NCBI RefSeq assembly: GCF_028622115.1
Contig: NZ_CP097263.1
Coordinates: 5,332,001 to 5,396,000, forward strand
Direction of reading: 5' to 3'
Source of the DNA: Kutzneria chonburiensis
GTDB taxonomy: Bacteria; Actinomycetota; Actinomycetes; Mycobacteriales; Pseudonocardiaceae
Length of the DNA: 64,000 bases
Shown: positions 26,030-34,509 of the stretch, one piece after another
Layout: each line of letters begins with the position of its first letter
How positions within the stretch are numbered: position 1 is the first letter of the stretch
The notes under the pieces: generated by a model
Databases searched by the model: none
Seen by the model: only the letters and a program-made list of their open reading frames with translations
What the model was told of the DNA's origin: nothing
Translations under genes and position numbers: made by a program

Positions 26030-28438
26030 TCACACGAGTACCACACCGGCGGGTACGGTGCTCAACCCCAGGTCGGTGGTGGAAAGAACCGTCAAGGACT
26101 GGGCGTCGATCTTGGTGACGGTGCTGGACGCGTTGTTGGTGACCCAGATCTGGTCCTTCGAAGCGGTGATGCCGGTGGGGATGTGTCCAACCGGGATGGT
26201 GGAGACGACGGCGCGGCGAGAGGTGTCGATGACGGATACGGTGTCGGAGTTGGCATTGGTGACGTAGGCGACCTCGCCGTCGGGGCGGAAGGCTATGTTC
26301 CACGGGGCCTTGCCGACGGAGATGGTGGCCTTGACGGCATGCGTGACACTGTCCACAAGGGACACACTGTCGTGCCAGGTGTTGGCGACGTAGACATGCC
26401 GGCCGCCAGGGCAGGCGGTGACGCCATGGGCTCTGGCCAGACCGGGTAAGCAACCCCGGACGCGACGGGAAGCGGTGTCGACGATCCACAGCCCGTCCTG
26501 ACACGAGACGTACAGGGTCGCACTGTCGGGACTGACGGAAACGGACTGGGGCGCAAGGCCGACGGAGATGGACCCGAGGACGGAGTTGGTCCTGGCGTTG
26601 ATCACCGACACGGACTTGGAGCCGCCGGGGCCGGTGTCGGGACCGGTGTTGGCGACGTAGAGGAAACGTCCGTCGGGCGAAGCGGCTATGCCGTGCGGGT
26701 AAAGGCCAACCCTGATGGTGCCGGTGATACGGCCGGCGAAAGTGCTGAACACGGTGACCTTGTCGGCGCCGCTCTCAGTCATGTACACGGTCCCGCCATC
26801 GGCCGAAGCGACGATGCCGTAAGGGTTGATGGGCCCCTGCACGGTGGACAGCAGCTTGCCGGTGTCGACGTCGATCACGGACAGGGTGCAGGCGACAATG
26901 CCGGTGGCATAAGCCTTCTTGGACGGTGGGGCGGCCTCGCCCGCGGCCTTGTTGCGGGCGAACAGCTGTGTGCCGGGGAAGCTGCTGCCGGCCACGCCGT
27001 CGGGGAAGTCGGAGGCGTGGGTGGTGAGGGTCTCGTCGAGCCGGCTCCTCCCGCCCTGGTGCGGCGGAGTCTGGCCAACGCCGGGAATCTGCACCGACGG
27101 CAGGTGTTTGACGTTGTATTCGGCCTGCCACAAGGGAGCCTTGGTCGGCGGCAGCGGAGCCAACGGCTGGGCGGAGCCGCCGAGCCCCAGGGCTGACGTC
27201 AGATCGCCGAAGGTCCGCCGCCGCCAAGCGCTGATGTTGGTCTCACGCACACCGGTGACGGCCTCGATCAACCGCAGCACCGAGGTGTGGTCGAACGGCT
27301 CGGTGGCAACGAAACCGCCGCGCGTCCACGGCGAAACGATGGTGCACGGCACGCGAATGCCGGCACCGATGGGCAGTCCGTTGACGAACTCGTCGGGCGT
27401 GCCGGCGGGCGGCAGGGGCGGAACCATGTGGTCGAACAGGCCGTCGTTCTCGTCGTAGTTCAACACCACCACGGTTTTGGCCCACACGTCGGGATTCGCG
27501 GCGATGGCCTCGAGCTTGCCGGCCACGAAGTCGGCGCCGGCGGCGGGAAGGTAGTCGGGGTGCTCGCACTGCGGGGAAGTCGGGATGATCCACGAGACGG
27601 TCGGCAACCGGTCGTGCCGCGCGTCGTACTCGAACTGGTCGGCCGGCCCGATGGCCAGACCATGTTGGTGCAGCGGGGAATCCGGCCCGGCGTCCTGATA
27701 CGCCTTGAAGAACTCCAACGGGTTGCAGCCGTAGTCGTCCTCCTGCTGGTACACGTGCCAGCTGACACCGGCGGCGGTGAGCCGCTCCGGGTAGGTGGTC
27801 CACGTGTACGGGGACGGCACGATGTTGCTGACGATCGGCCCGCCGTGCCGCCCGCCGGGGTCGATGGTGCCGCTCCAGTGATAGAGCCGGTTGGGCCAGG
27901 TCGGCCCGAGCACCGAGCTGAAGTAGGCGTCGCACACGGTGAACTCGCGGGCCAGCGCCCACTGGAACGGAATGTCGTCCTCGGTGTAGTAGCCCATGGT
28001 GTACGGGCCATGCCCGTCGCCGTCGGCGGCCCGGTGCGCGGGCAGCCAGCTGTCCATCTTGCCGCCGTTGACCGCCGCGTGCTGCACGGCGAAGGCGTGA
28101 CTGGTGGACGGGATGGACTGCGAACTGGTGCGCCGCGTGTCGAGGTGGAACGGCAGCAAGTAGCCGTCGGGGCTCTTGGTGTCGGGCTGGTAGAACACCG
28201 ACCGGCCGGTGGACAGCGTGATGGCGTGCGGGTCGTCGAAACCGCGAACGCCGGGCATGGTGCCGAAATAGTGGTCGAACGACCGGTTTTCCTGCATCAG
28301 CACGACGATGTGCTTGATGTCGCCGAGGGTCGCCGGGCCACGGGCGGCGACGGCGTTGCGCAGGGCAGGCGGCAGCGCCGAGGCGACGGCCACGCCGGCC
28401 GCCGATCCGAGCAGGCGCCGGCGCGAGATCCCAGCCAT
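26030..28438 (-). CDS. Tat-exported phosphoesterase (phospholipase C type) fused to YVTN beta-propeller
   Basis: An 802-residue protein with a twin-arginine signal (SRRRLLGSAAGVAVASALPP). The phosphoesterase domain runs to about residue 400: IVVLMQENRSFDHYFG, PHQ-less NIVPSPYTW region, VSWIIPTSPQ, and NYDENDGLFDHMVPP with the metal-binding Asp and His residues. After about residue 480 come six or so propeller blades with YVTN-like repeats (VYMTESGADKVTVF, LYVANT, VYVANTWHDSVS, AYVTNANSDTVS). Phospholipase C-type members of this family hydrolyse phosphoester head groups. GGAGG precedes ATG 28438. Confidence 0.85.
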   Translation of the reverse strand: MAGISRRRLLGSAAGVAVASALPPALRNAVAARGPATLGDIKHIVVLMQENRSFDHYFGTMPGVRGFDDPHAITLSTGRSVFYQPDTKSPDGYLLPFHLDTRRTSSQSIPSTSHAFAVQHAAVNGGKMDSWLPAHRAADGDGHGPYTMGYYTEDDIPFQWALAREFTVCDAYFSSVLGPTWPNRLYHWSGTIDPGGRHGGPIVSNIVPSPYTWTTYPERLTAAGVSWHVYQQEDDYGCNPLEFFKAYQDAGPDSPLHQHGLAIGPADQFEYDARHDRLPTVSWIIPTSPQCEHPDYLPAAGADFVAGKLEAIAANPDVWAKTVVVLNYDENDGLFDHMVPPLPPAGTPDEFVNGLPIGAGIRVPCTIVSPWTRGGFVATEPFDHTSVLRLIEAVTGVRETNISAWRRRTFGDLTSALGLGGSAQPLAPLPPTKAPLWQAEYNVKHLPSVQIPGVGQTPPHQGGRSRLDETLTTHASDFPDGVAGSSFPGTQLFARNKAAGEAAPPSKKAYATGIVACTLSVIDVDTGKLLSTVQGPINPYGIVASADGGTVYMTESGADKVTVFSTFAGRITGTIRVGLYPHGIAASPDGRFLYVANTGPDTGPGGSKSVSVINARTNSVLGSISVGLAPQSVSVSPDSATLYVSCQDGLWIVDTASRRVRGCLPGLARAHGVTACPGGRHVYVANTWHDSVSLVDSVTHAVKATISVGKAPWNIAFRPDGEVAYVTNANSDTVSVIDTSRRAVVSTIPVGHIPTGITASKDQIWVTNNASSTVTKIDAQSLTVLSTTDLGLSTVPAGVVLV

Positions 28439-28537
28439 CGGTCCTCCCTGGCACGGACGTACACGCTCAGCAGACACCACGCCGGCAGCCGTCGCAACGG
28501 TTCACTCCGCCGTTCGGCCGAACCCCCTGTCCCGTAA

Positions 28538-28551
28538 GAGGTCTAGACCTC
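28538..28551. promoter_or_regulatory. DasR-type (dre) operator upstream of the GH8 gene
   Basis: GAGGTCTAGACCTC is a perfect 14-bp palindrome containing GGTCTAGACC, the core of the DasR consensus (TGGTCTAGACCA). It sits two bases upstream of a TTGACA -35 box (28554-28559) whose -10 would be near 28577. The divergent phospholipase gene could also respond to it. Confidence 0.65.
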
Positions 28552-28601
28552 CCTTGACAGCAAAGACATGGGACGTCACCCTGATTGCACGCCGCCGCTT
28601 A

Positions 28602-28620
28602 GTTAAGAAACTTTCCTAAC
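28602..28620. promoter_or_regulatory. AT-rich inverted repeat before the GH8 ribosome site
   Basis: GTTAAGAAACTTTCCTAAC is an imperfect 19-base palindrome just before GGAGC and the ATG at 28631. Its low GC in such GC-rich DNA and its position suggest an operator or an mRNA-level control site. The regulator is unknown to me. Confidence 0.45.
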
Positions 28621-28630
28621 TGGAGCGAAG

Positions 28631-29851
28631 ATGCGCGATCGATCCGGTCGGCTGGTGGCGGTGGCCGCTGCTGCCGCGACGATTTCCCTGTCCGTGTTGG
28701 TCTCCTCGGCTACTCCCGCCGCAGCCGCCGGCGAGAGCCACCCCTTCCCCACGCACGTCACGTACAAGACCGGGGTGATGCCGTCGGCCAGCGCCGCCGA
28801 TCGGGACGCTGCCGTCAAGAAGCAGTACGACTCCTGGAAGAAGGCCTACCTGCGCTCGGCCTGTGGCGGCTACCTGGTGTACGCCACCGGCGACGCGCCC
28901 AACAAAGGCACGGTCTCCGAGGCCCAGGGCTACGGCATGAACATCGTGCCGCTGATGGCCGGCTACGACACCAACGCCAAGGCCGAGTTCGACGGCCTGT
29001 GGAAGGTCGTGCAGGACCACCGGGACAGCCAGGGCATGATGATGTGGAAGCTCGACGGCTCGTCCTGCAAGTACGCCGACTCCGGCACGCCGGACGCGGC
29101 CACCGACGGTGACCTCGACGTCGGCTACGGCCTGATCCTGGCCGACAAGCAGTGGGGCGGCTACACCGCGGCGGCCAAGGACTGGCTGGCCAAGTTCTAC
29201 GCCGCCGACGTGGCCCCCGACGGGCACCTCAAGTGCGAGGACGACGGCCCGAACACCGACACCCGGCCGTCCGACTTCATGCTCGACCACCTGCGCGCCT
29301 TCGCGGCCTACGACACCGCGCACGACTGGAACAAGGTCGTCACCCGCACCGAGGCGGTGATCCAGGAGTTCACGGCCAAGTACTCGGCCACCGCGAACCT
29401 GCTGTCCGACTTCGTGGTCAGCGCCAACACCACCAGCCCGAAGCCGGCCCCGGCCGACTACCAGGAGAGCCAGCCGGACAACATCGTCGGCTACAACTCG
29501 GTGCGCGTGCCGTGGCACATGGGCACCGACGCGCTGGTCTACGGCAGCTCGGTGGCCAAGTCGGTGGCGACCAAGGAGTCCGCCAGCTACAAGGCCAAGG
29601 CCGGCGGCAACCCGGCCAAGATCTACCCGCACACCAAGCTGGACGGCACCCCGACCAACACCGGCGACCAGTGCGAGTGCGCCAACGACCCGGTCGGCGT
29701 GGCCGCGATGGCCGCGGGCGACCAGGCCTGGACCGACTCGCTGTGGAACTTCCTGGCCACCAACCCGTACGGCGACACGTACTACGGCGAGACGATCAAG
29801 ATGCTCGTCTACATCGTGATGGCGGGCGACTACTGGACACCCGCGTCCTGA
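28631..29851 (+). CDS. Secreted GH8 glycoside hydrolase (chitosanase/endoglucanase)
   Basis: A 406-residue exported enzyme with a signal peptide ending near ATPAAAAGES. The GH8 (alpha/alpha)6 fold is indicated by TVSEAQGYGMNIVPLMAG, whose Glu is the proton donor, and AATDGDLDVGYGLILAD, which carries the catalytic Asp residues. GH8 covers chitosanase, licheninase and endoglucanase. The DasR-type operator in its promoter points to chitosan or glucosamine metabolism, so chitosanase is the better guess. It has no carbohydrate-binding module. Confidence 0.85.
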   Translation: MRDRSGRLVAVAAAAATISLSVLVSSATPAAAAGESHPFPTHVTYKTGVMPSASAADRDAAVKKQYDSWKKAYLRSACGGYLVYATGDAPNKGTVSEAQGYGMNIVPLMAGYDTNAKAEFDGLWKVVQDHRDSQGMMMWKLDGSSCKYADSGTPDAATDGDLDVGYGLILADKQWGGYTAAAKDWLAKFYAADVAPDGHLKCEDDGPNTDTRPSDFMLDHLRAFAAYDTAHDWNKVVTRTEAVIQEFTAKYSATANLLSDFVVSANTTSPKPAPADYQESQPDNIVGYNSVRVPWHMGTDALVYGSSVAKSVATKESASYKAKAGGNPAKIYPHTKLDGTPTNTGDQCECANDPVGVAAMAAGDQAWTDSLWNFLATNPYGDTYYGETIKMLVYIVMAGDYWTPAS

Positions 29852-29866
29852 AGTAGATCGCCGGTA

Positions 29867-29905
29867 GGTCCACCTCCCGGGGCTCCCCGACCCGGGAGGT
29901 GGACC
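29867..29905 (+). terminator. Terminator of the GH8 gene
   Basis: GGTCCACCTCCCGGG and CCCGGGAGGTGGACC form a perfect 15-bp stem with a nine-base loop, fifteen bases after the stop codon. There is no clear U-tract. Confidence 0.8.
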
Positions 29906-29936
29906 GATTCAGCATTTTCGTCCACACTGTCCGCCC

Positions 29937-30818
29937 ATGAGAGGCGGCACCGATGCCGACCGCGCGCTGCCGGTGATCGCCGCCGCCTGCGGTCTCGGCT
30001 TCAGCAGAGTGAAACCCCTGTCCGGCGAGCACGGCGCGGTCGAGGCGACCGTGGCCGGGCGCGGCCGGTACGTGGTGAAGTGGACGTGGCATCCGCACTC
30101 GTGGCCGCACGAGGTGGCCGAGGTGACGGCCCGTCTGCGGACGCTGCGCTACCCGGTGCCGCGGGTCATCGCCGCCGACCGGCTCGACGGAATCGCCTTC
30201 TACGTCCAGGAAAAGCTGCCCGGCGCGCCGTCCGACGAGCTCGACTGCGACCAGCTGGAACAGATCGTCGACCTGGTCGAGCTGCACGCCGGCTCGGCCT
30301 CCGGGCTGTCCTCGCCGCGGAGCACGCTGCCGTGGGCCGAGCAGATCCGCCGCGACCTGGCCGATCCGGGGCACTGGACGCCGCGAAAACGGGCGCTGGC
30401 CGCGCATTCGCCCCGTGCCGCCGACCTGCTGCACGGCATCGAGGACCGCGCCGGCCGCCTCGATTTGTCCCGGGTGCCGCAGGACGACGTCGTACACGGC
30501 GACTACGGGCTGGGCAACATGCTGTTCCACGCGGGCGGTCTGTCCGGCGTGATCGACTGGGACGGCTGGCGGCCCGGCGACCGGCGGGCCGACCTGGTCA
30601 CGCTGTGGTTCGCGCTGCGCATCGGCACCGACCAGACCCGCACCTCCACCGAGCTGCGCCGCCACCTGCGCCGGGTGATGGAACCCGAGCTGCTGTGGGC
30701 CTACTCGGCGCACAACGTGCTGCGCACGTTGGGCTGGTTCGCCTTCCGGCACGGCGGTTTCCCGGCCCCGACCTGGCTGGCCGCCAGCGAGCTCCTGCTG
30801 CGAACGGCGTTGGCCTAG
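29937..30818 (+). CDS. Aminoglycoside phosphotransferase (APH) family kinase
   Basis: A 293-residue protein of the APH/choline kinase fold. The catalytic loop is VVHGDYGLGNMLFHAGG and the metal-binding Asp lies in SGVIDWDGWRPGDRRADLV. The N-lobe has ARGRYVVKW with the ATP-binding lysine. The family includes antibiotic kinases and many metabolic kinases, so the substrate cannot be named. The start is ATG 29937. Its stop overlaps the end of the convergent pseudogene. Confidence 0.8.
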   Translation: MRGGTDADRALPVIAAACGLGFSRVKPLSGEHGAVEATVAGRGRYVVKWTWHPHSWPHEVAEVTARLRTLRYPVPRVIAADRLDGIAFYVQEKLPGAPSDELDCDQLEQIVDLVELHAGSASGLSSPRSTLPWAEQIRRDLADPGHWTPRKRALAAHSPRAADLLHGIEDRAGRLDLSRVPQDDVVHGDYGLGNMLFHAGGLSGVIDWDGWRPGDRRADLVTLWFALRIGTDQTRTSTELRRHLRRVMEPELLWAYSAHNVLRTLGWFAFRHGGFPAPTWLAASELLLRTALA

Positions 30819-31238
30819 ATCAACACGTTGCCCACACCTCGCCATGTAGAAGAGCTCGGTATACGGCTCGCGAACGTCGGCTCGCTCGGTCATCCACTGC
30901 TCGACCTGCGAGGGAACCTGGCCGACCACGGGCATGCCGTCCGCGAGGACCTGGGGCCCGCACAGGGCGTCGACCACGATCCCGGCCAGTCGCTCGTCCC
31001 AGTAGTAGAGCTTCAAACCGAACTTCCGGTAGACGCCTTTGGTCGCCACAAGGTCTGTGCTGCCCGCGGGACGGTGCCACGTGTGCTGCTGCGACTCGGC
31101 CGTGAAGTCGCTCAGCGCCTCCGACACCTGATCAGGGGCCATGCCAAAACGCAGCGGCCCCACGCCCACGAAGGGCTCCAGCGTCTACCGCAGCCGCTCC
31201 TCCTCCGGCAAGATGTGCCACCACTTGAACATGACCAT
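30815..31238 (-). pseudogene. Broken gene of unknown function (in-frame stop and 3' frameshift)
   Basis: Read on the minus strand from ATG 31238 or 31232, the frame gives FKWWHILPEEERLR, then TAG at 31187-31185, then continues in the same frame with TLEPFVGVGPLRFGM and about 110 further protein-like residues. After FYMARCG the frame has no stop and runs antisense through the whole APH gene. A one-base shift near 30831 gives NVLI followed by TAG at 30817. Two lesions suggest a decayed gene. Alternatively it starts at GTG 31169. The family is not recognised. Confidence 0.5.
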
Positions 31239-31290
31239 GAAAGCTACCGCGACTCGTCTGCCGCCGGACCTGAGCGGCTCATGTGCCTTC

Positions 31291-31323
31291 CAGCGCCGCC
31301 CTGAGCCACTCAGGTGCGGCGCT
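31291..31323. terminator. Hairpin upstream of the alpha-galactosidase gene
   Basis: AGCGCCGCCCTGAG and CTCAGGTGCGGCGCT pair around CCA with one bulge. No intact gene ends here, so it may be a leftover terminator or an insulator before the alpha-galactosidase promoter. Confidence 0.45.
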
Positions 31324-31332
31324 GATACATCG

Positions 31333-31350
31333 GATGTAAACGTCTGCATC
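31333..31350. promoter_or_regulatory. LacI-type operator upstream of the alpha-galactosidase gene
   Basis: GATGTAAACGTCTGCATC is a CG-centred inverted repeat with seven of nine pairs matching, about 80 bases before the ATG. It shares TGTAAACGT with the udh site at 16325-16340. Confidence 0.5.
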
Positions 31351-31429
31351 TTGCTGAAATCGGGTTCAAGGCGCAGGATTCACCCGATGACCCGTCCGCC
31401 GCCGGGGCCCTTCGACGAAGGAGTGCAGC

Positions 31430-32743
31430 ATGACCAGGTGGCGGATCGGCGCTGCCCTGCTCACGGCGGCGGCCGCCCTGCTGGCGACCGGCGGCGCGGC
31501 GGTGGCGCTGCCCGAGCATCACCCGACGATCTCCAGCACCCCACCGATGGGATGGAGCAGCTGGAGCTCCTTACGCGGCAACATCTCCGAGGCGATCATC
31601 GAGGCGCAGGCCAAGGTCATGCACGACCAGCTGCGCAGCCACGGCTACCAGTACGTCAACATCGACGCGGGCTGGACGGCCGGCGTCGACGAGTTCGGCC
31701 GCAGCACGTGGAACACCACGAAGTTCCCCAACGGCATGGCCGCGGTGGCCAAGTACGTGCACGACCTCGGCCTGAAGTTCGGCATCTACATGGTGCCGGG
31801 CATTCCCAAGGCGGCGGTGGACGCGAACTCGCCGATCAAGGGAACTCCGTACCACGTCAAGGATGTCATCGACCCGACCGCGCCGGGCAACACGGCGGCC
31901 GACGGCTCGGGCAAGCTGGACTTCAGCAAGCCGGGGGCGACGGCCTACGTGCAGTCGCAGGCGGATCTGTTGGCGTCCTGGGGAGTCGACTACATCAAGA
32001 TGGACTTCGTCGGCCCCGGCGGCGGCCGGGTGGCGACCGACAACCGGGCCGACATCCAGCAGTGGCGCCACGCGCTGGACGCCACGCGCCGACCGATCCA
32101 CCTGGAGCTGTCGAACTCGCTGAGCTTCGACAACGCGGCGGTGTGGCAGCAGTACAGCAACGGCTGGCGCATCGAGGGCGATATCGAGTGCTACTCACAT
32201 TGTGTCGGCCTGACCAACTGGGCGGTGCGGGCCTCGCTGCGCTGGGACGACGCGCCCAAGTGGGTGCCGTTCGCCGGCCCGGGCCACTGGAACGACCTGG
32301 ACTCGCTGGAGATCGGCAACGGCGCGAGCGACGGACTGAGCGCCGACGAGAAGCAGTCGGTGATGACGCTGTGGGCCATCGAGTCCTCGCCGCTGTTGCT
32401 GGGCACCGACCTGACCAAGCTGGTGCCCGAGGACATCAAGATGATCACCAATGACGAGGTGCTCCGGGTCGACCGGTCCGGCCATGCGGCGCATCCGCTG
32501 TCGCAGGCGACCAAGCAGCAGGTGTGGGTGAGCGACAACCACAACGGCAGCTACACCGTGGCCCTGTTCAACCTCGGCGACGCCCCGGCGACGGTGACCG
32601 CCAACTGGACCGATCTAGCACCCCATCGGCACAACGCTTTCGTCCGCGACCTCTGGTCGCACCAGAGTCTCGGCGTGGCCCGGGATGCCTTCTCGGCCAC
32701 ACTGGCGCCGCACGCATCGCGCCTGTTGACGGTATGGCTCTGA
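31430..32743 (+). CDS. Secreted GH27 alpha-galactosidase
   Basis: A 437-residue exported enzyme with a signal peptide ending near GGAAVALPE. GH27 hallmarks are PPMGWSSWSS at the start of the barrel, YVNIDAGW, the nucleophile Asp in VDYIKMDFVGPGG, and the acid/base Asp in GWRIEGDIE. The last 80 residues form the antiparallel beta domain of the family. It would release alpha-galactose or beta-L-arabinopyranose residues from plant polymers. AAGGAG precedes the ATG. A LacI-type operator lies upstream. Confidence 0.88.
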   Translation: MTRWRIGAALLTAAAALLATGGAAVALPEHHPTISSTPPMGWSSWSSLRGNISEAIIEAQAKVMHDQLRSHGYQYVNIDAGWTAGVDEFGRSTWNTTKFPNGMAAVAKYVHDLGLKFGIYMVPGIPKAAVDANSPIKGTPYHVKDVIDPTAPGNTAADGSGKLDFSKPGATAYVQSQADLLASWGVDYIKMDFVGPGGGRVATDNRADIQQWRHALDATRRPIHLELSNSLSFDNAAVWQQYSNGWRIEGDIECYSHCVGLTNWAVRASLRWDDAPKWVPFAGPGHWNDLDSLEIGNGASDGLSADEKQSVMTLWAIESSPLLLGTDLTKLVPEDIKMITNDEVLRVDRSGHAAHPLSQATKQQVWVSDNHNGSYTVALFNLGDAPATVTANWTDLAPHRHNAFVRDLWSHQSLGVARDAFSATLAPHASRLLTVWL

Positions 32744-32760
32744 GATACATCGGCAATACC

Positions 32761-32794
32761 ACGGGGCCCGCATTCGGCGGGCCCCGTTCCGTTT
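32761..32794 (+). terminator. Terminator of the alpha-galactosidase gene
   Basis: ACGGGGCCCGC and GCGGGCCCCGT form a perfect 11-bp stem with a five-base loop, followed by TCCGTTT. Confidence 0.85.
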
Positions 32795-32844
32795 CACGAC
32801 CAACGGCGGCGGCCGAACGGAGTAGCCAGGCAACGGTCTCCCTA

Positions 32845-32858
32845 TTGGTCTAGGCCAA
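32845..32858. promoter_or_regulatory. DasR-type (dre) box 1 of chitinase 1
   Basis: TTGGTCTAGGCCAA differs from a perfect palindrome at one pair and matches the DasR consensus TGGTCTAGACCA at eleven of twelve positions. It lies just upstream of the -35 box TTGACT (32863-32868). Confidence 0.65.
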
Positions 32859-32874
32859 AGCCTTGACTTCGGTA

Positions 32875-32888
32875 ATGGTCTAGTCCAC
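32875..32888. promoter_or_regulatory. DasR-type (dre) box 2 of chitinase 1
   Basis: ATGGTCTAGTCCAC contains TGGTCTAGTCCA, one mismatch from the DasR consensus. It overlaps the expected -10 region, and its centre is 30 bp (about three helical turns) from box 1, so two dimers would bind the same face of the DNA. Confidence 0.65.
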
Positions 32889-32950
32889 ATTTCTGAACAC
32901 CGGGCCCGGCGAAAGACGAACGTGCAAGTGCCTTCGACGAGGAGGGACCT

Positions 32951-34369
32951 ATGCAGCGAGCCAGACTCGCCGCTACTGCGATGGCGGCGGTTGCCGTGGC
33001 GGGCGTCGCCGCGGCAGTAGCCGCCAACGCCAGCACGGCGCAGGTCCAGCCGGCCGCTTCCGCCGCCGCGCTAGCGCCCAACGCCCTGTCCAACAACTGG
33101 TACGCATCAGCCCCGTACCTCATGCCGGTCAGCAACAACCCGCCCGACCCGACCGTGGTGATGGCCGCGACCGGGCAGAAGGCGTTCCAGCTGGCCTTCA
33201 TCCTGGCCCCCGACGGCGGCGGCTGCAGCCCGACCTGGGACGGCAAGAACGCCGTCTCCAGCGACACGGCCGTGGCCGGCGTGATCAGCAAGATCCGCGC
33301 GGCCGGCGGCGACGTGTCGGTGTCGGTCGGCGGCTACGGCGGCACCAAGCTCGGCCAGACCTGCGGCACCGTGGCGGCCACCGCCGCGGCCTACCAGCAG
33401 GTGATCGACAAGTACTCGCTGCACGCCATCGACTTCGACCTCGAAGAGCCGGAGTACGAGAACGACGCGGCCGTCAACAACGAGCTGGGCGCGGCCAAGA
33501 CGTTGCAGGCCAACAACTCCGGTCTGTTCGTCTCGGTCACCATGCCGGGCACCTCGGCCGGCACCGGCTGGTTCGGCACCCAGCTGCTGGACAAGTCCAA
33601 GGCGTTGGGCTTCTCCCCCAACAACTTCTCCATCATGCCGTTCGACGGCGGCTTCGCCGGCGGCTCGGCCCAGGTGAGCGCGCTCGAGGCGCTGCACGGC
33701 CTGCTGACCAGCCACATGGGCTGGGACAGCGCGACCGCGTACGCCCACGAGGGCTTCTCCGGCATGAACGGCCACTCGGACAACGGCGAGGTCTTCGCCC
33801 AGTCCGACTTCCAGACCGTGTACGACTACGCGACCAGCCACGGCCTCGGCCGCTTCACGTTCTGGTCGGTCAACCGGGACCGCCAGTGCGGCTCCAGCAC
33901 GGACAACGGGATCTGCAGCAACATCACGCAGAACGACTGGGACTTCACGAAGTTCACCACCCGGTTCGCCGGCGCGACGCCGCCGCAGTCCCCGCCGCCC
34001 ACCACCACGACGACCACGACGACTCCCGGCGGCGGCTCCTGCACCGCGGCGGCCTGGAACGCGTCGACCCCGTACAACGGCGGGGCGGTCGTCTCGTACG
34101 GCGGGCACCAGTGGACGGCCAAGTGGTGGACGCAGGGCGACACCCCCGGCGGCTCGCAGAACGTGTGGACCGACAACGGCGCGTGCAGCGGCGGCACGAC
34201 ACCCCCGGGTGGCGGCACCTGCCCGACGGCCTGGAACGCCTCGACCCCGTACAGCGGCGGTGCGGTGGTGTCCTACGGCGGCCACAAGTGGACCGCGAAG
34301 TGGTGGACCCAGGGCGACACCCCCGGGGCCAACAGCCAGAACGTCTGGACCGACAACGGTTCCTGCTGA
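32951..34369 (+). CDS. Secreted GH18 chitinase with two C-terminal chitin-binding modules (chitinase 1)
   Basis: A 472-residue exported enzyme with a signal peptide ending near VAANASTAQ. The GH18 barrel (about residues 45-340) has the sheet motif DVSVSVGGYGG and the catalytic AIDFDLEEPE with the acid Glu near 165. A Pro/Thr linker (PPPTTTTTTTTPGGG) precedes two CBM5/12-type modules of about 45 residues, each with WNASTPY, GGAVVSYGGHQWTAKWW or equivalent, and VWTDNG. It binds and cleaves chitin outside the cell. Two DasR boxes lie in the promoter. GAGGAGGG precedes the ATG. Confidence 0.9.
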   Translation: MQRARLAATAMAAVAVAGVAAAVAANASTAQVQPAASAAALAPNALSNNWYASAPYLMPVSNNPPDPTVVMAATGQKAFQLAFILAPDGGGCSPTWDGKNAVSSDTAVAGVISKIRAAGGDVSVSVGGYGGTKLGQTCGTVAATAAAYQQVIDKYSLHAIDFDLEEPEYENDAAVNNELGAAKTLQANNSGLFVSVTMPGTSAGTGWFGTQLLDKSKALGFSPNNFSIMPFDGGFAGGSAQVSALEALHGLLTSHMGWDSATAYAHEGFSGMNGHSDNGEVFAQSDFQTVYDYATSHGLGRFTFWSVNRDRQCGSSTDNGICSNITQNDWDFTKFTTRFAGATPPQSPPPTTTTTTTTPGGGSCTAAAWNASTPYNGGAVVSYGGHQWTAKWWTQGDTPGGSQNVWTDNGACSGGTTPPGGGTCPTAWNASTPYSGGAVVSYGGHKWTAKWWTQGDTPGANSQNVWTDNGSC

Positions 34370-34377
34370 GCAACGCT

Positions 34378-34420
34378 TTCGCCGGCGGGTCGGTGCCCCC
34401 GATCCCGACCCGCCGGCGAA
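34378..34420 (+). terminator. Strong hairpin between the two chitinase genes
   Basis: TTCGCCGGCGGGTCGG and CCGACCCGCCGGCGAA form a perfect 16-bp stem, nine bases after the chitinase 1 stop. Partial read-through would make chitinase 2 part of the same DasR-controlled unit. Confidence 0.8.
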
Positions 34421-34509
34421 CACCAACCTTCTTTTCCTCCCGCCCACCCACCCTTTCCGCCTTCGGCTCAGCTTCCGTCACTCTCCCTGCTCTCGGAAGG
34501 CCCCCGCAG

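Noticed and set aside
29796-30814. Minus-strand continuation of the broken gene through the APH kinase gene
   Set aside because: After the FYMARCG segment the frame is antisense to a well-supported kinase and its translation loses protein-like character, so it is not an overlapping gene.
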